From assembly GCA_046294845.1 (NCBI GenBank), contig JBKBNU010000001.1, forward strand, positions 992,001 to 1,056,000: a stretch of 64,000 nt of DNA. Reading direction: 5' to 3'. The translations under genes were made by a program, and so were the position numbers. Positions within the stretch are counted from its first letter, which is position 1. Every line of letters starts with the position of its first letter. Under the pieces are notes generated by a model. That model saw nothing but the letters and a program-made list of their open reading frames with translations. It was not told the origin of the DNA and made no database searches. Below, one piece after another: positions 52,296 through 60,945 of the stretch. The stretch comes from Micavibrio_C sp046294845. GTDB taxonomy: Bacteria; Pseudomonadota; Alphaproteobacteria; Micavibrionales; Micavibrionaceae.

Positions 52296-54323
52296 ATGAT
52301 CGAGCATATCAAAATGCCGGCTGTGACGCCGGTTGTCCGGCTTTTGGCCGACGGGGAAGAAACATCTTTTGTCTTTTCCTTCCCCATTTTCTCGGTGAGT
52401 GACCTGAAGGTCTATCTGGACGGGGCTTTGCAATATAGTGGCTATGATGTTGCGGGCGCAGGAGAGACAACAGGTGGTTCTGTCACTTTCGATGAGGCAC
52501 CGGACTCAGGTGTCGTCGTGACACTCGAAAGAACTCTGGCCTATGAACGGGTCACGGACTTTCTGGAAGGCGGGGACTTTAGCGCCCGTGCCCTCAATAA
52601 CGAGCTTGATTATATTGTGGCCGCTCTCCAGCAATTAAGCCGTGATCAGGAGGGTATGCTTCACTATTTACGAACAGAAGAACCCTCGCCAGTCACGCTC
52701 CCCCCACGCAATCAACGCGCAGGTAAAGCTCTGGGTTTTGATGCGAGCGGTCATCCTGTGGCTATCAGTCTGGAAGGCAGCATGGCTGCCCCTGATTATA
52801 CAGCGAGCGGTATGGGGGCAGAAACGCGCACCAGCAGTGATAAATTTTCCGATGTTGTTTCAGTCAAGGATTTTGGCGCAGTGGGTGACGGGTTGACCGA
52901 TGATACGCTCGCCCTGCAACAGGCTTTGACGGCGCATTCCTCGGTTTTTTTGCCAACGGGAACATATTTAATAACGGCACCGCTCTATCTTGATGAAAAG
53001 CAGGCGCTGTATGGTGTCGGGCAATCGTCTGTGATCAAAGCCCAGAATAACAGTTTTATCAGTATCGAGGTGGTAGCGGGCTCGGCCTGTTTAGCCAATT
53101 TCAGAATCGAAGGCGGGCTGATCGGTATCAGGCTTGCGGGGCGGACAGGACCCTGCGTACAAAATCTGATCGCCGGCTTGCAGATTGTCGGGGCGAATAC
53201 GGGTTTGCAGCTTGATGGCTATGATGATCCCGATAAGCCCTGCTACTGGAATAATATCCGTGATGTTCTGATCGAACAGCCTTTGTTGCACGGTGTACAC
53301 CTGACCCTAAGCGATGATGGCGATACCCCCAATGCCAACCGCTTTTATGCGGTCAGGGTCTACTCCAAGGGCGCAGAAACATCCGGCAGCGGTTTTTATA
53401 TTGAATACGGTCAGCTCAATAACAGCTTTATTGACTGTGAAGCCAATATGAACGGGGAGAGCGCAGCCTGCTGCTTCCGTGTCGGGGCGGGCAGTGATAA
53501 AACACTTATCCTGAACTTGCTATGTGAATCCAGTGAGGGTGTTCCCAATATCCAGCTGGATGACGGATCGGTTGAAACGGCGCTTATTAACCTGACAGCC
53601 ATGAGTGACGGGGCGGCGATCTATGATCTCTCGGATGGCAATTATGATGCCTTAAATGCCGGTTGGCCGGATAAAAACCGTTTGCGCAAGACGGTTGTGA
53701 CTGACTTCAAGGCAACATTACTGCGCCATGATACCGAATATATCGATACCGCAGGTACAACCAATCTTGATTTGTCGCACAGCGTACATCTGGTCAATGC
53801 GACAGGGGGCGCGATTACAGCCTCTCTGCCAGCGGCATCCGATGCCGCCGGCGCTGTCATGACGATCAAAAAGGTTGATAGCTCGGCTTCGATTGTCACG
53901 GTTACAGAACAAGGCGGCGGGGCAGGGCCGGACGGCAGCCCGCTTTTGCTGGGGGGATGGAATGATTATGTGACGGTCATATCAAACGGGGCGTCATGGT
54001 ATGTGCTGTCATCGAACCGTCTGGCCGGAAATACGCGTTATGCCGATACGACAGGGACGTATGATATTGATATGGCGGTTGATACCTATCTTCTTTCCAG
54101 TTATGGCGGGGCCTTGATCGCCCGTTTGCCGCCCGCGAATGCCGCTCAAGCTATCGGGCGCAGGGTGACAATTAAAAAGACGGATGTATCATCGAACACC
54201 ATCACCATAACAGAACAAGGAGGTGCCGGTCCCGATCAATCGAGCCAGATACTGGATTCGCAATATGAAGCCATGACCGTCATGTCGAATGGCGCCCAAT
54301 GGTACATTTTATCGAAATTCTAA
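52296..54323 (+). CDS. Tailspike / tail fibre protein with pectate-lyase-like helix
   Basis: A 675-residue receptor-binding protein. Residues 1-115 resemble the T7 tail-fibre N-terminal particle-binding domain (FVFSFPIFSVSDLKVYLDGALQYSGYDV and ALNNELDYIVAALQQL). A pectate-lyase-3 type right-handed beta-helix begins at VSVKDFGAVGDGLTDDTLALQQAL (about 190-215) and continues to about 450. The C-terminus has two copies of an 80-90-residue module (TTNLDLSHSVHLV-type and GTYDIDMAVDTYLL-type) each with ITEQGG...GPD and a WYVLSS/WYILSK end. It recognises or degrades a surface glycan. Confidence 0.88.
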   Translation: MIEHIKMPAVTPVVRLLADGEETSFVFSFPIFSVSDLKVYLDGALQYSGYDVAGAGETTGGSVTFDEAPDSGVVVTLERTLAYERVTDFLEGGDFSARALNNELDYIVAALQQLSRDQEGMLHYLRTEEPSPVTLPPRNQRAGKALGFDASGHPVAISLEGSMAAPDYTASGMGAETRTSSDKFSDVVSVKDFGAVGDGLTDDTLALQQALTAHSSVFLPTGTYLITAPLYLDEKQALYGVGQSSVIKAQNNSFISIEVVAGSACLANFRIEGGLIGIRLAGRTGPCVQNLIAGLQIVGANTGLQLDGYDDPDKPCYWNNIRDVLIEQPLLHGVHLTLSDDGDTPNANRFYAVRVYSKGAETSGSGFYIEYGQLNNSFIDCEANMNGESAACCFRVGAGSDKTLILNLLCESSEGVPNIQLDDGSVETALINLTAMSDGAAIYDLSDGNYDALNAGWPDKNRLRKTVVTDFKATLLRHDTEYIDTAGTTNLDLSHSVHLVNATGGAITASLPAASDAAGAVMTIKKVDSSASIVTVTEQGGGAGPDGSPLLLGGWNDYVTVISNGASWYVLSSNRLAGNTRYADTTGTYDIDMAVDTYLLSSYGGALIARLPPANAAQAIGRRVTIKKTDVSSNTITITEQGGAGPDQSSQILDSQYEAMTVMSNGAQWYILSKF

Positions 54324-54337
54324 CATCAGGATGATGA

Positions 54338-54685
54338 ATGCTTATGAGTATTGAAGAACAAAGCCGCACCCAGATAGCGGCCTTCTTGCCTGATGCGATC
54401 AGGGCCGCTTTGAAGTCTTATCAGTGTTATTCGGAAGCGAGCCTGCATCAGGAGGAAAAAAGTTTTAAGGAGCATCACACGGCTTGCAAGGTGGCGATTT
54501 CGCATATTGATCTTTTACTGAAGCTGGCGCGATGGGCGGATCTGCCGGATACGCGTGCCGATGACCAAAATCAGCAAAAAGTTTTGATGGCCGCAATCAA
54601 AGAAGCAGAAAAAGAACTGAAAAGTTATGGTGTACAGGGAGAAAATGATGAGGGAGAAGACGCAGCAGACGATCAAGACACCTGA
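54338..54685 (+). CDS. Small terminase candidate (gp18 position)
   Basis: A 115-residue, helical, charged protein with an acidic tail (GENDEGEDAADDQDT). It lies immediately before the large terminase, the position of T7 gp18, and overlaps it by 38 bp. I see no family motif, so the call rests on place, size and helical content. An alternative start is ATG at 54344. Confidence 0.55.
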   Translation: MLMSIEEQSRTQIAAFLPDAIRAALKSYQCYSEASLHQEEKSFKEHHTACKVAISHIDLLLKLARWADLPDTRADDQNQQKVLMAAIKEAEKELKSYGVQGENDEGEDAADDQDT

Positions 54686-56123
54686 TTTTACGGTTTTTCT
54701 GGTGATCTGGAACAGGCAGCAAGGGCAAAACACACCGGCAGTTCATCTGAAAATTGCCGGATGGTTACAAGAGCGGTGGGATAAAGGCGACAGGCGTTTA
54801 TTGCTCATGGCCTTCCGGTCTTGTGGCAAATCAACATTAATAGGTCTGTTTTCTGTCTGGCTGTTGCTGTGTAATCCGGACTTGCGGATTATGGTTTTGG
54901 CAGCGGAAAGCAGTCTTGCCCAGCGAATGGTCAGGAACGTCCGCCGGATTATTGAACGTCATCCCCTTACAGGGCATTTGAAACCGGATAATCCTGATCA
55001 ATGGGCAGGTGATCGCTTTACGGTCAATCGTTCACAAGAATTGCGCGAAGCATCGATGATGGCCAAGGGTATTGAGGCCAATATCACGGGCAGTCGTGCC
55101 GATATTATTATCTGTGATGATGTCGAGGTGCCGAATAGCTGTGATACGGCAGAAAAACGCGCCAATTTAAGAGAAATACTGGCAGAGATAGAATACATTC
55201 TCGTTCCTGATGGTCTGGTGCTTTATGCCGGTACACCGCATCATTGGCACAGTATTTATGCGGATGAAGCGCGGCATGAAATCGGCGAGGCTCGCCCGTT
55301 CTTGCATGACTATCAACGGCTAAAGCTACCCGTTCTTGATCATAAAGGGCAAAGCGTTTGGCCAGAACGTTTCTCCCGCGAAGATATAGAACGCAAAAAG
55401 GCACAGGGACTTAACCGCTTTCGCAGCCAGATGATGCTGGAGCCTGTCAATGTTGCCGAAGGGCGTCTTAATCCCGCTCTCCTGAAACCCTATGATACCG
55501 ATCTTTCCTATATCAAGGAATTGAACCGTCTGGAACTTGAGGGGCGCAGGCTTGTTTCCTGTCAGGCTTATTGGGATCCGGCCTTTGGCGGACACGATCA
55601 TAGTGTGGTAGCGATCCTTTTCGTTGATGAAGAAGGAGAGATATGGTTGCACCGTGTGGCCTATCTGGAATCAGGTCATGCCACCGATGAGGCCACAGGG
55701 CAGGCCTTGCAGGTTGTTGATCTCGCGGCCCGTTATCACGTGCCATCGCTGACACTCGAAACCAATGGTCTGGGAAAGTTCTTGCCGCAGATCGTCAGGC
55801 GGGAAATGGCCAAGGCCAGAATATCATGCAGTATTGTCGAACACCACAGTTCACAGCCCAAGGATATACGCATTCTTGAAGCGTTCGAAACCGTGATGGC
55901 CGCCCGCATGCTTCATGTCCATCAATCTATTTATCAAACCCCCTTTATCGGTGAAATGCAGGAATGGCGTATGGGTAAAAGCAGCAAGCATGATGACGGG
56001 CTGGATGCGGTGGCGGGTGCTTTGGCCCTGCAGCCTGTACGCTTGCGGCGGGAATATTTCTCGGGCCGGCAGAACTGGCAAGGACAATCATCACATCAGG
56101 CAAGGACGGATTTCGATGTTTGA
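54648..56123 (+). CDS. Terminase large subunit (T7 gp19-like)
   Basis: DNA-packaging motor and nuclease, 491 residues. ATPase: Walker A FRSCGKST (56-63), Walker B with catalytic glutamate DIIICDDVE (Glu160), coupling motif AGTP (194-197). Nuclease: Asp310 (YWDPAFGG), Glu371 (LTLETNG) and Asp450/Asp453 (HDDGLDA) give the three acidic metal ligands. All key residues are present, so activity is plausible. The start at 54648 is chosen for spacing from AGGGAG; 54645 and 54627 are in frame. It ends 8 bp inside the next gene. Confidence 0.93.
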   Translation: MREKTQQTIKTPDFTVFLVIWNRQQGQNTPAVHLKIAGWLQERWDKGDRRLLLMAFRSCGKSTLIGLFSVWLLLCNPDLRIMVLAAESSLAQRMVRNVRRIIERHPLTGHLKPDNPDQWAGDRFTVNRSQELREASMMAKGIEANITGSRADIIICDDVEVPNSCDTAEKRANLREILAEIEYILVPDGLVLYAGTPHHWHSIYADEARHEIGEARPFLHDYQRLKLPVLDHKGQSVWPERFSREDIERKKAQGLNRFRSQMMLEPVNVAEGRLNPALLKPYDTDLSYIKELNRLELEGRRLVSCQAYWDPAFGGHDHSVVAILFVDEEGEIWLHRVAYLESGHATDEATGQALQVVDLAARYHVPSLTLETNGLGKFLPQIVRREMAKARISCSIVEHHSSQPKDIRILEAFETVMAARMLHVHQSIYQTPFIGEMQEWRMGKSSKHDDGLDAVAGALALQPVRLRREYFSGRQNWQGQSSHQARTDFDV

Positions 56124-56448
56124 GTTTTCACATGATTTGATCTGGTGGATCACTGTGATTGATCTGCCAGCCTTGGGAGGGTTGTTCTGGATGATCTGGC
56201 GCAGCCGTCACGATAATAAACGGGAAGTCGATCACTTACGCGAGGTCATTGAATCCCGTAATGCGCAGATGCGGGAGGGATTGGCCGCTTTCAAACTGGA
56301 AGTTGCCAAAACCTATGCCTGTGTCGGGGATATGCGTGATCTGGAAACGCGGTTGGTGGCTCATCTTTTACGGATCGAGGTCAAGCTGGATTCAACAGCC
56401 TTAAAAACCGAAGCCTTGAAAGGATTATATTACGATGAACGAGAGTGA
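56116..56448 (+). CDS. Membrane-anchored coiled-coil protein (spanin-like candidate)
   Basis: A 110-residue protein with one N-terminal membrane helix (about 7-29, WWITVIDLPALGGLFWMIW) and a charged coiled coil (NKREVDHLREVIESRNAQMREGLAAFKLEVAK). The layout is like an inner-membrane spanin or Rz, and its place in the lysis cassette agrees. No sequence family is recognised. It overlaps the endolysin gene by 14 bp. Confidence 0.6.
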   Translation: MFEFSHDLIWWITVIDLPALGGLFWMIWRSRHDNKREVDHLREVIESRNAQMREGLAAFKLEVAKTYACVGDMRDLETRLVAHLLRIEVKLDSTALKTEALKGLYYDERE

Positions 56449-56872
56449 AATTTATTTTCGGGAAATGGAGATTGATACTTTGGCCCGTACCGCCTGGGGG
56501 GAAGCCAGAGGCGAGGGAAGTATCGGTCTGCAAGCGGTGATGGCCGTCATTATGAACCGCCTGAAAGTTTCAAGGGATAAGGGGCGCTTCTGGTGGGGGA
56601 ATTCGGTTATAGAAATTTGCCAAAAGCCTTATCAGTTCAGTTGTTGGAACCGCGATGATGCCAATTACCGCAAGGTTTTGCAGGTTGACAAGCGCGACTG
56701 GATATTTGCCCGCGCCCTTGATATGGCCCGTCAGGCATTGGGGGGGTGTCTTGCCGATCCGGTCAATGGTGCCACCCATTATCATACGCGTAATATCTAT
56801 CCATTCTGGGCGCGGGGACAGAAGCCGGTCGCCGTTTTGGGACAACATATTTTCTACAGGATTTTGACATGA
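56435..56872 (+). CDS. SleB-type cell wall hydrolase (endolysin)
   Basis: A 145-residue peptidoglycan hydrolase of the SleB/hydrolase-2 family. TAWGEARGEG (Glu23 as likely catalytic acid), IGLQAVMAVIMNRL, FSCWN and GATHYHTRNIYPFWAR are characteristic. It has no signal sequence, so it needs the holin for release. It overlaps the holin gene by 4 bp. It is preceded by an AAAGGA site. Confidence 0.9.
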   Translation: MNESEIYFREMEIDTLARTAWGEARGEGSIGLQAVMAVIMNRLKVSRDKGRFWWGNSVIEICQKPYQFSCWNRDDANYRKVLQVDKRDWIFARALDMARQALGGCLADPVNGATHYHTRNIYPFWARGQKPVAVLGQHIFYRILT

Positions 56873-57426
56873 CATCACCTTTACTTATTCAATTGGGATT
56901 GCCGCTGTTAAGCGAAATTGTAGGTGCGGCCTTGAGCAAGGTCGAACATCCGGCGGCCCAAGGGGCCGCCGCGTCCCTTGGAAAACTGAATGATATTCTG
57001 GCCCGGGGAACAATTACGCCCGAGCAGATAGAGGAGGCTAACCGTCACGCCGAAAAAATGGCCGAGATGAAAATTTCCGAAGCGCAAGCCGCCTATCTGC
57101 AAATTAATGAAAGTCTGCGCAGCGAGATTGCTTCGGATGATGCCTATGTCAGGCGTATGCGCCCGACCTTTGGCTATCTGATGGCCTTTACTTGGGCGGC
57201 GCAAATGTTTGCGCTTTCTTACGTTATTATTTTTAAAACCGAGCAATCCTCTGTTGTGCTACAGGCTATGGAGTCTTTGGGTATGATCTGGACGATCGGT
57301 TTGTCTGTTCTGGGGGTCTATGTTTACAAGCGCAGCGAGGAGAAAAGGATTATTCCTTCGCCACCAATTCCTCGGCAGGAACAAGTGTCCCCGCAGGGGT
57401 CAAAGTCGCTGAAGCTGAATGACTGA
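56869..57426 (+). CDS. GTA-type holin (3-TM family)
   Basis: A 185-residue membrane protein resembling the holin family described for gene-transfer-agent release (PF11351). An amphipathic N-terminal helix (PLLIQLGLPLLSEIVGAAL) and an Ala-rich helical region precede YVRRMRPTFGYLMAFTWAAQMFAL. Hydrophobic spans lie at about 97-117 and 133-150, followed by YVYKRSEEKR. The family places it as the pore that frees the SleB endolysin. It is convergent with the EamA gene, overlapping by 77 bp. Confidence 0.82.
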   Translation: MTSPLLIQLGLPLLSEIVGAALSKVEHPAAQGAAASLGKLNDILARGTITPEQIEEANRHAEKMAEMKISEAQAAYLQINESLRSEIASDDAYVRRMRPTFGYLMAFTWAAQMFALSYVIIFKTEQSSVVLQAMESLGMIWTIGLSVLGVYVYKRSEEKRIIPSPPIPRQEQVSPQGSKSLKLND

Positions 57427-58282
57427 TTTTATGATGCACATATTCGCACCAGAGCAAATAAAGTCCTGCACCGAGAATGATGGCTGATCCCTGAAGTGTC
57501 GACAGTTCGGGAATGTCCTTGAACAGGATATAACCCAAAATGACACCCCATAGCATCTGGCTATAATGGAACGGGGCGATGATGGCGGTTTCCGAAGCAC
57601 GTGTATAGCCAAGGCTATAGAAAATAAAACCGCCAAATCCTAAAAATCCCAGAAGGGAAAAGGCCAGAAGATCGGCACTATTTTGCGGGATGATGAAGTT
57701 ATCAGGCATCAGCATCAAGGGACCATAAACGACAGCATTCGCAGCAAAAGGCGCAAAAGCGAATAGGGTTGTCACAGGTTCCCGTCCAATTTTTCGGATC
57801 AAAATGGTGACGATACTGCTCATAATCGTGGCTATAAAAACCATGAGAAGAGCCTTGGGTTCGCTTTGCAGATGAGGGCCTGCCAGAATGATGACGCCTA
57901 TGAAACCAGCGATCAGAGCGATGATCCGGTGCGGGCCGACCCTTTCCTTCAGAACAACTGCCGAGAGAATGGTCACAAAGAAAGGCATCATGAAAATAAC
58001 GCCATAAAAATCGGCAAGGGTAATATCGGCAAGGGCCGTCACAATCAGATAAGAAATGGGTATGACCATGAGCCCGCGAAGCAAGAACAGCTTCCAGTTT
58101 GAGGTCTTGAATCCCTTAAGGCCATGACGATATAAAATCCAGCCACCGGAAAGTATCGTGCCGACCACGGCACTGGTCCCGATCAATTGTGCTGAAGGGT
58201 AGTCATTTGAAAGGCTTTTGGTGCAGGCATCCATCAGCGTGAACAGAAACCATCCTGTTAAGGCAATCAGGATGGCCTGCAA
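57350..58282 (-). CDS. EamA-family drug/metabolite transporter
   Basis: A 310-residue inner-membrane protein with ten helices in two EamA repeats. The first repeat includes YPSAQLIGTSAVVGTILSG and the ALADITLADFYGVIFMMPFFVTILSAVVLKE segment; the second has RASETAIIAPFHYSQMLWGVILGYILF. Substrate unknown (amino acid or metabolite export is usual). The C-terminal tail overlaps the phage holin end. It is followed upstream by deoA, 27 bp away. Confidence 0.92.
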   Translation of the reverse strand: MQAILIALTGWFLFTLMDACTKSLSNDYPSAQLIGTSAVVGTILSGGWILYRHGLKGFKTSNWKLFLLRGLMVIPISYLIVTALADITLADFYGVIFMMPFFVTILSAVVLKERVGPHRIIALIAGFIGVIILAGPHLQSEPKALLMVFIATIMSSIVTILIRKIGREPVTTLFAFAPFAANAVVYGPLMLMPDNFIIPQNSADLLAFSLLGFLGFGGFIFYSLGYTRASETAIIAPFHYSQMLWGVILGYILFKDIPELSTLQGSAIILGAGLYLLWCEYVHHKISHSASATLTPAGTLVPAEELVAKE

Positions 58283-58308
58283 ATTCTGGCGGAAAAGGGA
58301 TGGTTCAC

Positions 58309-59637
58309 TCAGGGCAGTATACTCTCGCTGATCACGGGCCCCTTTATAATCTTATCTTCCGGTTTTGCCAAGATATAAGCCTCGCGGATCAGCTGTTCTG
58401 CTTTTTTGATGCTATCATCATCACGACCCAGAATAAGGCATAGCGGGCGGTGGCCTGCCCCCACGGTTTCGCCGATGGCACTGACCGAGGCCAGACCCAC
58501 GCCATGATCGATTTTATCCGTGACCAGACGGCGGCCGCCACCCAGTTCAATCACGGCGATACCGACTTTGCGCGTATCGACAGCACGGATGACGCCCGTG
58601 GTTTCGGGCCAGACTTCAACCACTTTCGGTGCCAAGGGTAAATGGCGATCAAATGTAGAGATAATGTCGGAAGGGCCACCCAAAGCATGAACCATTCTTT
58701 CAAAGAAGCTGGCTGCGCGCCCGTTTTTCAAATGACGTTCAGCCATTTCCCATCCCTCTTCACGGCTTTCGGCAATTTTGCCAATGACCAGAAGCTCGGC
58801 ACACAGGCCGATGGTGACTTCGTAGAGGCGGGGATCGATATTTTCATTACGGAGGAACTCAATGGCTTCGCGGACTTCTATCGCATTACCGGCAGTGCGA
58901 CCCAGAACTTCGTTCATATCGGTCATCAGCGCATGGCAGGTCAGGCCTGCACCATTGGCAACTGATACCAATGTTTCTGCCATGGCCTTTGTTCTATCGT
59001 ATTGGGCAAACCATGCGCCGCTGCCGTATTTTACATCCAGCACCAGACCGTCCAGTCCTGCGGCCAGTTTTTTGGAAAGGATGGAGGCTGTGATCAGATC
59101 CATACTTTCAACCGTACCGGTGACATCACGGACGGCATAAATGGTGCGGTCGGCGGGGGCGATATCACTGGTTGCCCCGACAACAGCGCAGCCGACGTCT
59201 TTCACAACATCCTTGAGCTTATCGAGGGCAGGCTGGCTGATATATCCCGGTATGGAATCCATTTTATCAAGTGTGCCGCCGGTATGGCCCAATCCCCGAC
59301 CGGAAATCATGGGCACATAACCGCCACAGGCGGCTATGATCGGGGCCAGCATCAGGGATACTTTATCACCTACACCACCCGTCGAATGTTTATCCAGAAC
59401 AGGACCGTCAAGGTTTTCCATTTTCCAGTCAACACGCGTTCCTGAATCCGCCATCGCGAGGGTCAGGTCAACACGTTCCTGTTTATCCAGACCATTCAGC
59501 AGGATCGCCATGCACATAGCCGCAATCTGGCCTTCACCCACGGATTTATCAACTACGCCCCTGACATATTGTTCGATCTGGGTAGCGGTCAGAGTTTCCC
59601 TATTCCTTTTGCGGATAATTATTTCCTGAGTCAGCAT
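58309..59637 (-). CDS. deoA: Thymidine phosphorylase
   Basis: Cleaves thymidine to thymine and 2-deoxyribose-1-phosphate. The 442-residue form from 59637 begins MLTQEIIIRKRNRETLTA. VLDKHSTGGVGDKVSLMLAPI, MISGRGLGHTGGTLDKMDSIPGY and the KKLAAGLDGLVLDVKYGSGAW segment are family hallmarks. Upstream in-frame codons to 59709 have no family match. It is co-directional with the EamA gene and divergent from nhaA. Confidence 0.96.
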   Translation of the reverse strand: MLTQEIIIRKRNRETLTATQIEQYVRGVVDKSVGEGQIAAMCMAILLNGLDKQERVDLTLAMADSGTRVDWKMENLDGPVLDKHSTGGVGDKVSLMLAPIIAACGGYVPMISGRGLGHTGGTLDKMDSIPGYISQPALDKLKDVVKDVGCAVVGATSDIAPADRTIYAVRDVTGTVESMDLITASILSKKLAAGLDGLVLDVKYGSGAWFAQYDRTKAMAETLVSVANGAGLTCHALMTDMNEVLGRTAGNAIEVREAIEFLRNENIDPRLYEVTIGLCAELLVIGKIAESREEGWEMAERHLKNGRAASFFERMVHALGGPSDIISTFDRHLPLAPKVVEVWPETTGVIRAVDTRKVGIAVIELGGGRRLVTDKIDHGVGLASVSAIGETVGAGHRPLCLILGRDDDSIKKAEQLIREAYILAKPEDKIIKGPVISESILP

Positions 59638-59727
59638 TCCGGTTTTCCTTGAAAGTCGGTCCCTTAAAAACCATACTCTTTTATCTGTTTTAACGGGTTG
59701 ATCATACACATTTTATTGGAAAAAACC

Positions 59728-60945
59728 ATGCGCCAGTTTTTCGTCAGAACAATGGGATTTACAAAAGATTTCCTGCACATGGAAGCTGCAGGCGGCATAT
59801 TGCTGGTGATCGCTGCCTGTGTGGCACTGGTGATTGCCAATACACCTTTATATGCCTATTACGATTTTCTGCTAAACGGGGTGAAATTTAGTTTCGGTTT
59901 TGTTGCTCCCGATAGCGGTTTTGATCTTCAGCTTAAAAAATCAATTTTGCTTTGGATTAATGACGGATTAATGGCGCTCTTCTTCTTCCTTGTCGGGTTG
60001 GAGATTAAGAGAGAGCTGGTTGAAGGAGAGTTATCGAGCCGTGATCGCGCGCTTTTGCCTGCTTTGGCTGCTGTGGGTGGTATGGTGATGCCAGCGGCTG
60101 TTTTCTGGTTTATCAATCAGGATCATTCCGAAAATCTTTATGGTTGGGCCATTCCTTCGGCCACGGATATTGCGTTTGCTCTGGGAATTTTGGCGTTACT
60201 GGGGAGCCGCGCCCCTGTTCAATTAAAAATCTTGCTGACGGCGATTGCTGTTATTGATGACTTGGGCGCGATTATTATCATCGCTCTATTTTATTCGCAT
60301 GGCTTGCACCCTGTGCCGTTTTATTTTGCAGCAGCAGCCTTGCTTGCACTTTTTATTCTTAATCGTCGTAATGTATGCAGTATTCCGGCTTATGTGATTG
60401 TTGGGGTTATTCTATGGGTGTCTGTCTTGCAGTCAGGTGTCCATGCGACGCTGGCAGGTGTGGCAGCGGCCTTGTTTGTGCCGACACGTTCATGCCGTGA
60501 TCCGGAATATTCGCCGCTCAAGACATTGGAGCATAGTCTGCATCCGTGGATTGTTTTTGGTGTTCTGCCGCTTTTTGCTTTTGCCAATGCCGGTGTTCCT
60601 TTCAAGGGTATGGGTCTGCATAGCCTGTCCGATCCTGTGACGCTCGGGATTATTCTGGGACTGTTTATCGGCAAGCAAATGGGTATCTTCCTTGTGTTAC
60701 TGGCGGCTGTGAAGTTGAAGCTGTCCCCTAAACCGCAAGGCGTGACATGGCTCCAGCTTTACGGTGTATCCGTTCTGTGCGGGATTGGTTTTACCATGTC
60801 GCTCTTTATCGGTGGTCTGGCTTATGAAGGAACAGATATGCAAGCGTCCGTGCGTCTGGGGGTTTTGGTTGGTTCAATAATATCAGCCGTGGCTGGTTAT
60901 CTGATCCTCTCGAAATGCCCTGTGAAAAATGATTCTTCCGCGTAA
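59728..60945 (+). CDS. nhaA: Na+/H+ antiporter NhaA
   Basis: Sodium/proton antiporter with about 12 membrane helices, 405 residues. The motifs SATDIAFALGILALLG and IAVIDDLGAIIIIALFY (the tandem aspartates of the ion site) and the FFLVGLEIKRELVEGELS segment are intact. ATG at 59728 is chosen over a TTG at 59698. The stop overlaps the next start (TAATG). Confidence 0.96.
   Translation: MRQFFVRTMGFTKDFLHMEAAGGILLVIAACVALVIANTPLYAYYDFLLNGVKFSFGFVAPDSGFDLQLKKSILLWINDGLMALFFFLVGLEIKRELVEGELSSRDRALLPALAAVGGMVMPAAVFWFINQDHSENLYGWAIPSATDIAFALGILALLGSRAPVQLKILLTAIAVIDDLGAIIIIALFYSHGLHPVPFYFAAAALLALFILNRRNVCSIPAYVIVGVILWVSVLQSGVHATLAGVAAALFVPTRSCRDPEYSPLKTLEHSLHPWIVFGVLPLFAFANAGVPFKGMGLHSLSDPVTLGIILGLFIGKQMGIFLVLLAAVKLKLSPKPQGVTWLQLYGVSVLCGIGFTMSLFIGGLAYEGTDMQASVRLGVLVGSIISAVAGYLILSKCPVKNDSSA

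Larger units (their letters stand above)
41140..57426 (+). mobile_element. Podovirus-derived particle gene cluster (prophage remnant or GTA-like element)
   Basis: About 16 kb of mostly plus-strand genes in T7-like order: portal, scaffold, capsid, tail tube A, nozzle, internal virion-like, tailspike, small-terminase candidate, large terminase, lysis. There is no integrase, DNA or RNA polymerase, primase, or excision gene, and no att-like repeat visible at either end. The right end overlaps the convergent EamA gene by 77 bp. Three cargo-like genes with their own signals interrupt it. The size and content resemble gene transfer agents, but the parts are podoviral rather than HK97-like. Confidence 0.85.

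Noticed and set aside
41140..57426. Classical inducible prophage with integrase and att sites
   Set aside because: No recombinase gene is present, no tRNA gene adjoins either end, and I found no matching direct repeats at the borders by eye; a complete search was not possible.
41140..57426. RcGTA-type (HK97-headed) gene transfer agent
   Set aside because: The portal, capsid, tail tube and nozzle proteins are podoviral; no HK97-type capsid, prohead protease or long-tail proteins are present.
41140..57426. Tailocin (headless tail particle)
   Set aside because: Portal, scaffold, capsid and both terminase functions are retained, which a tailocin would not need.
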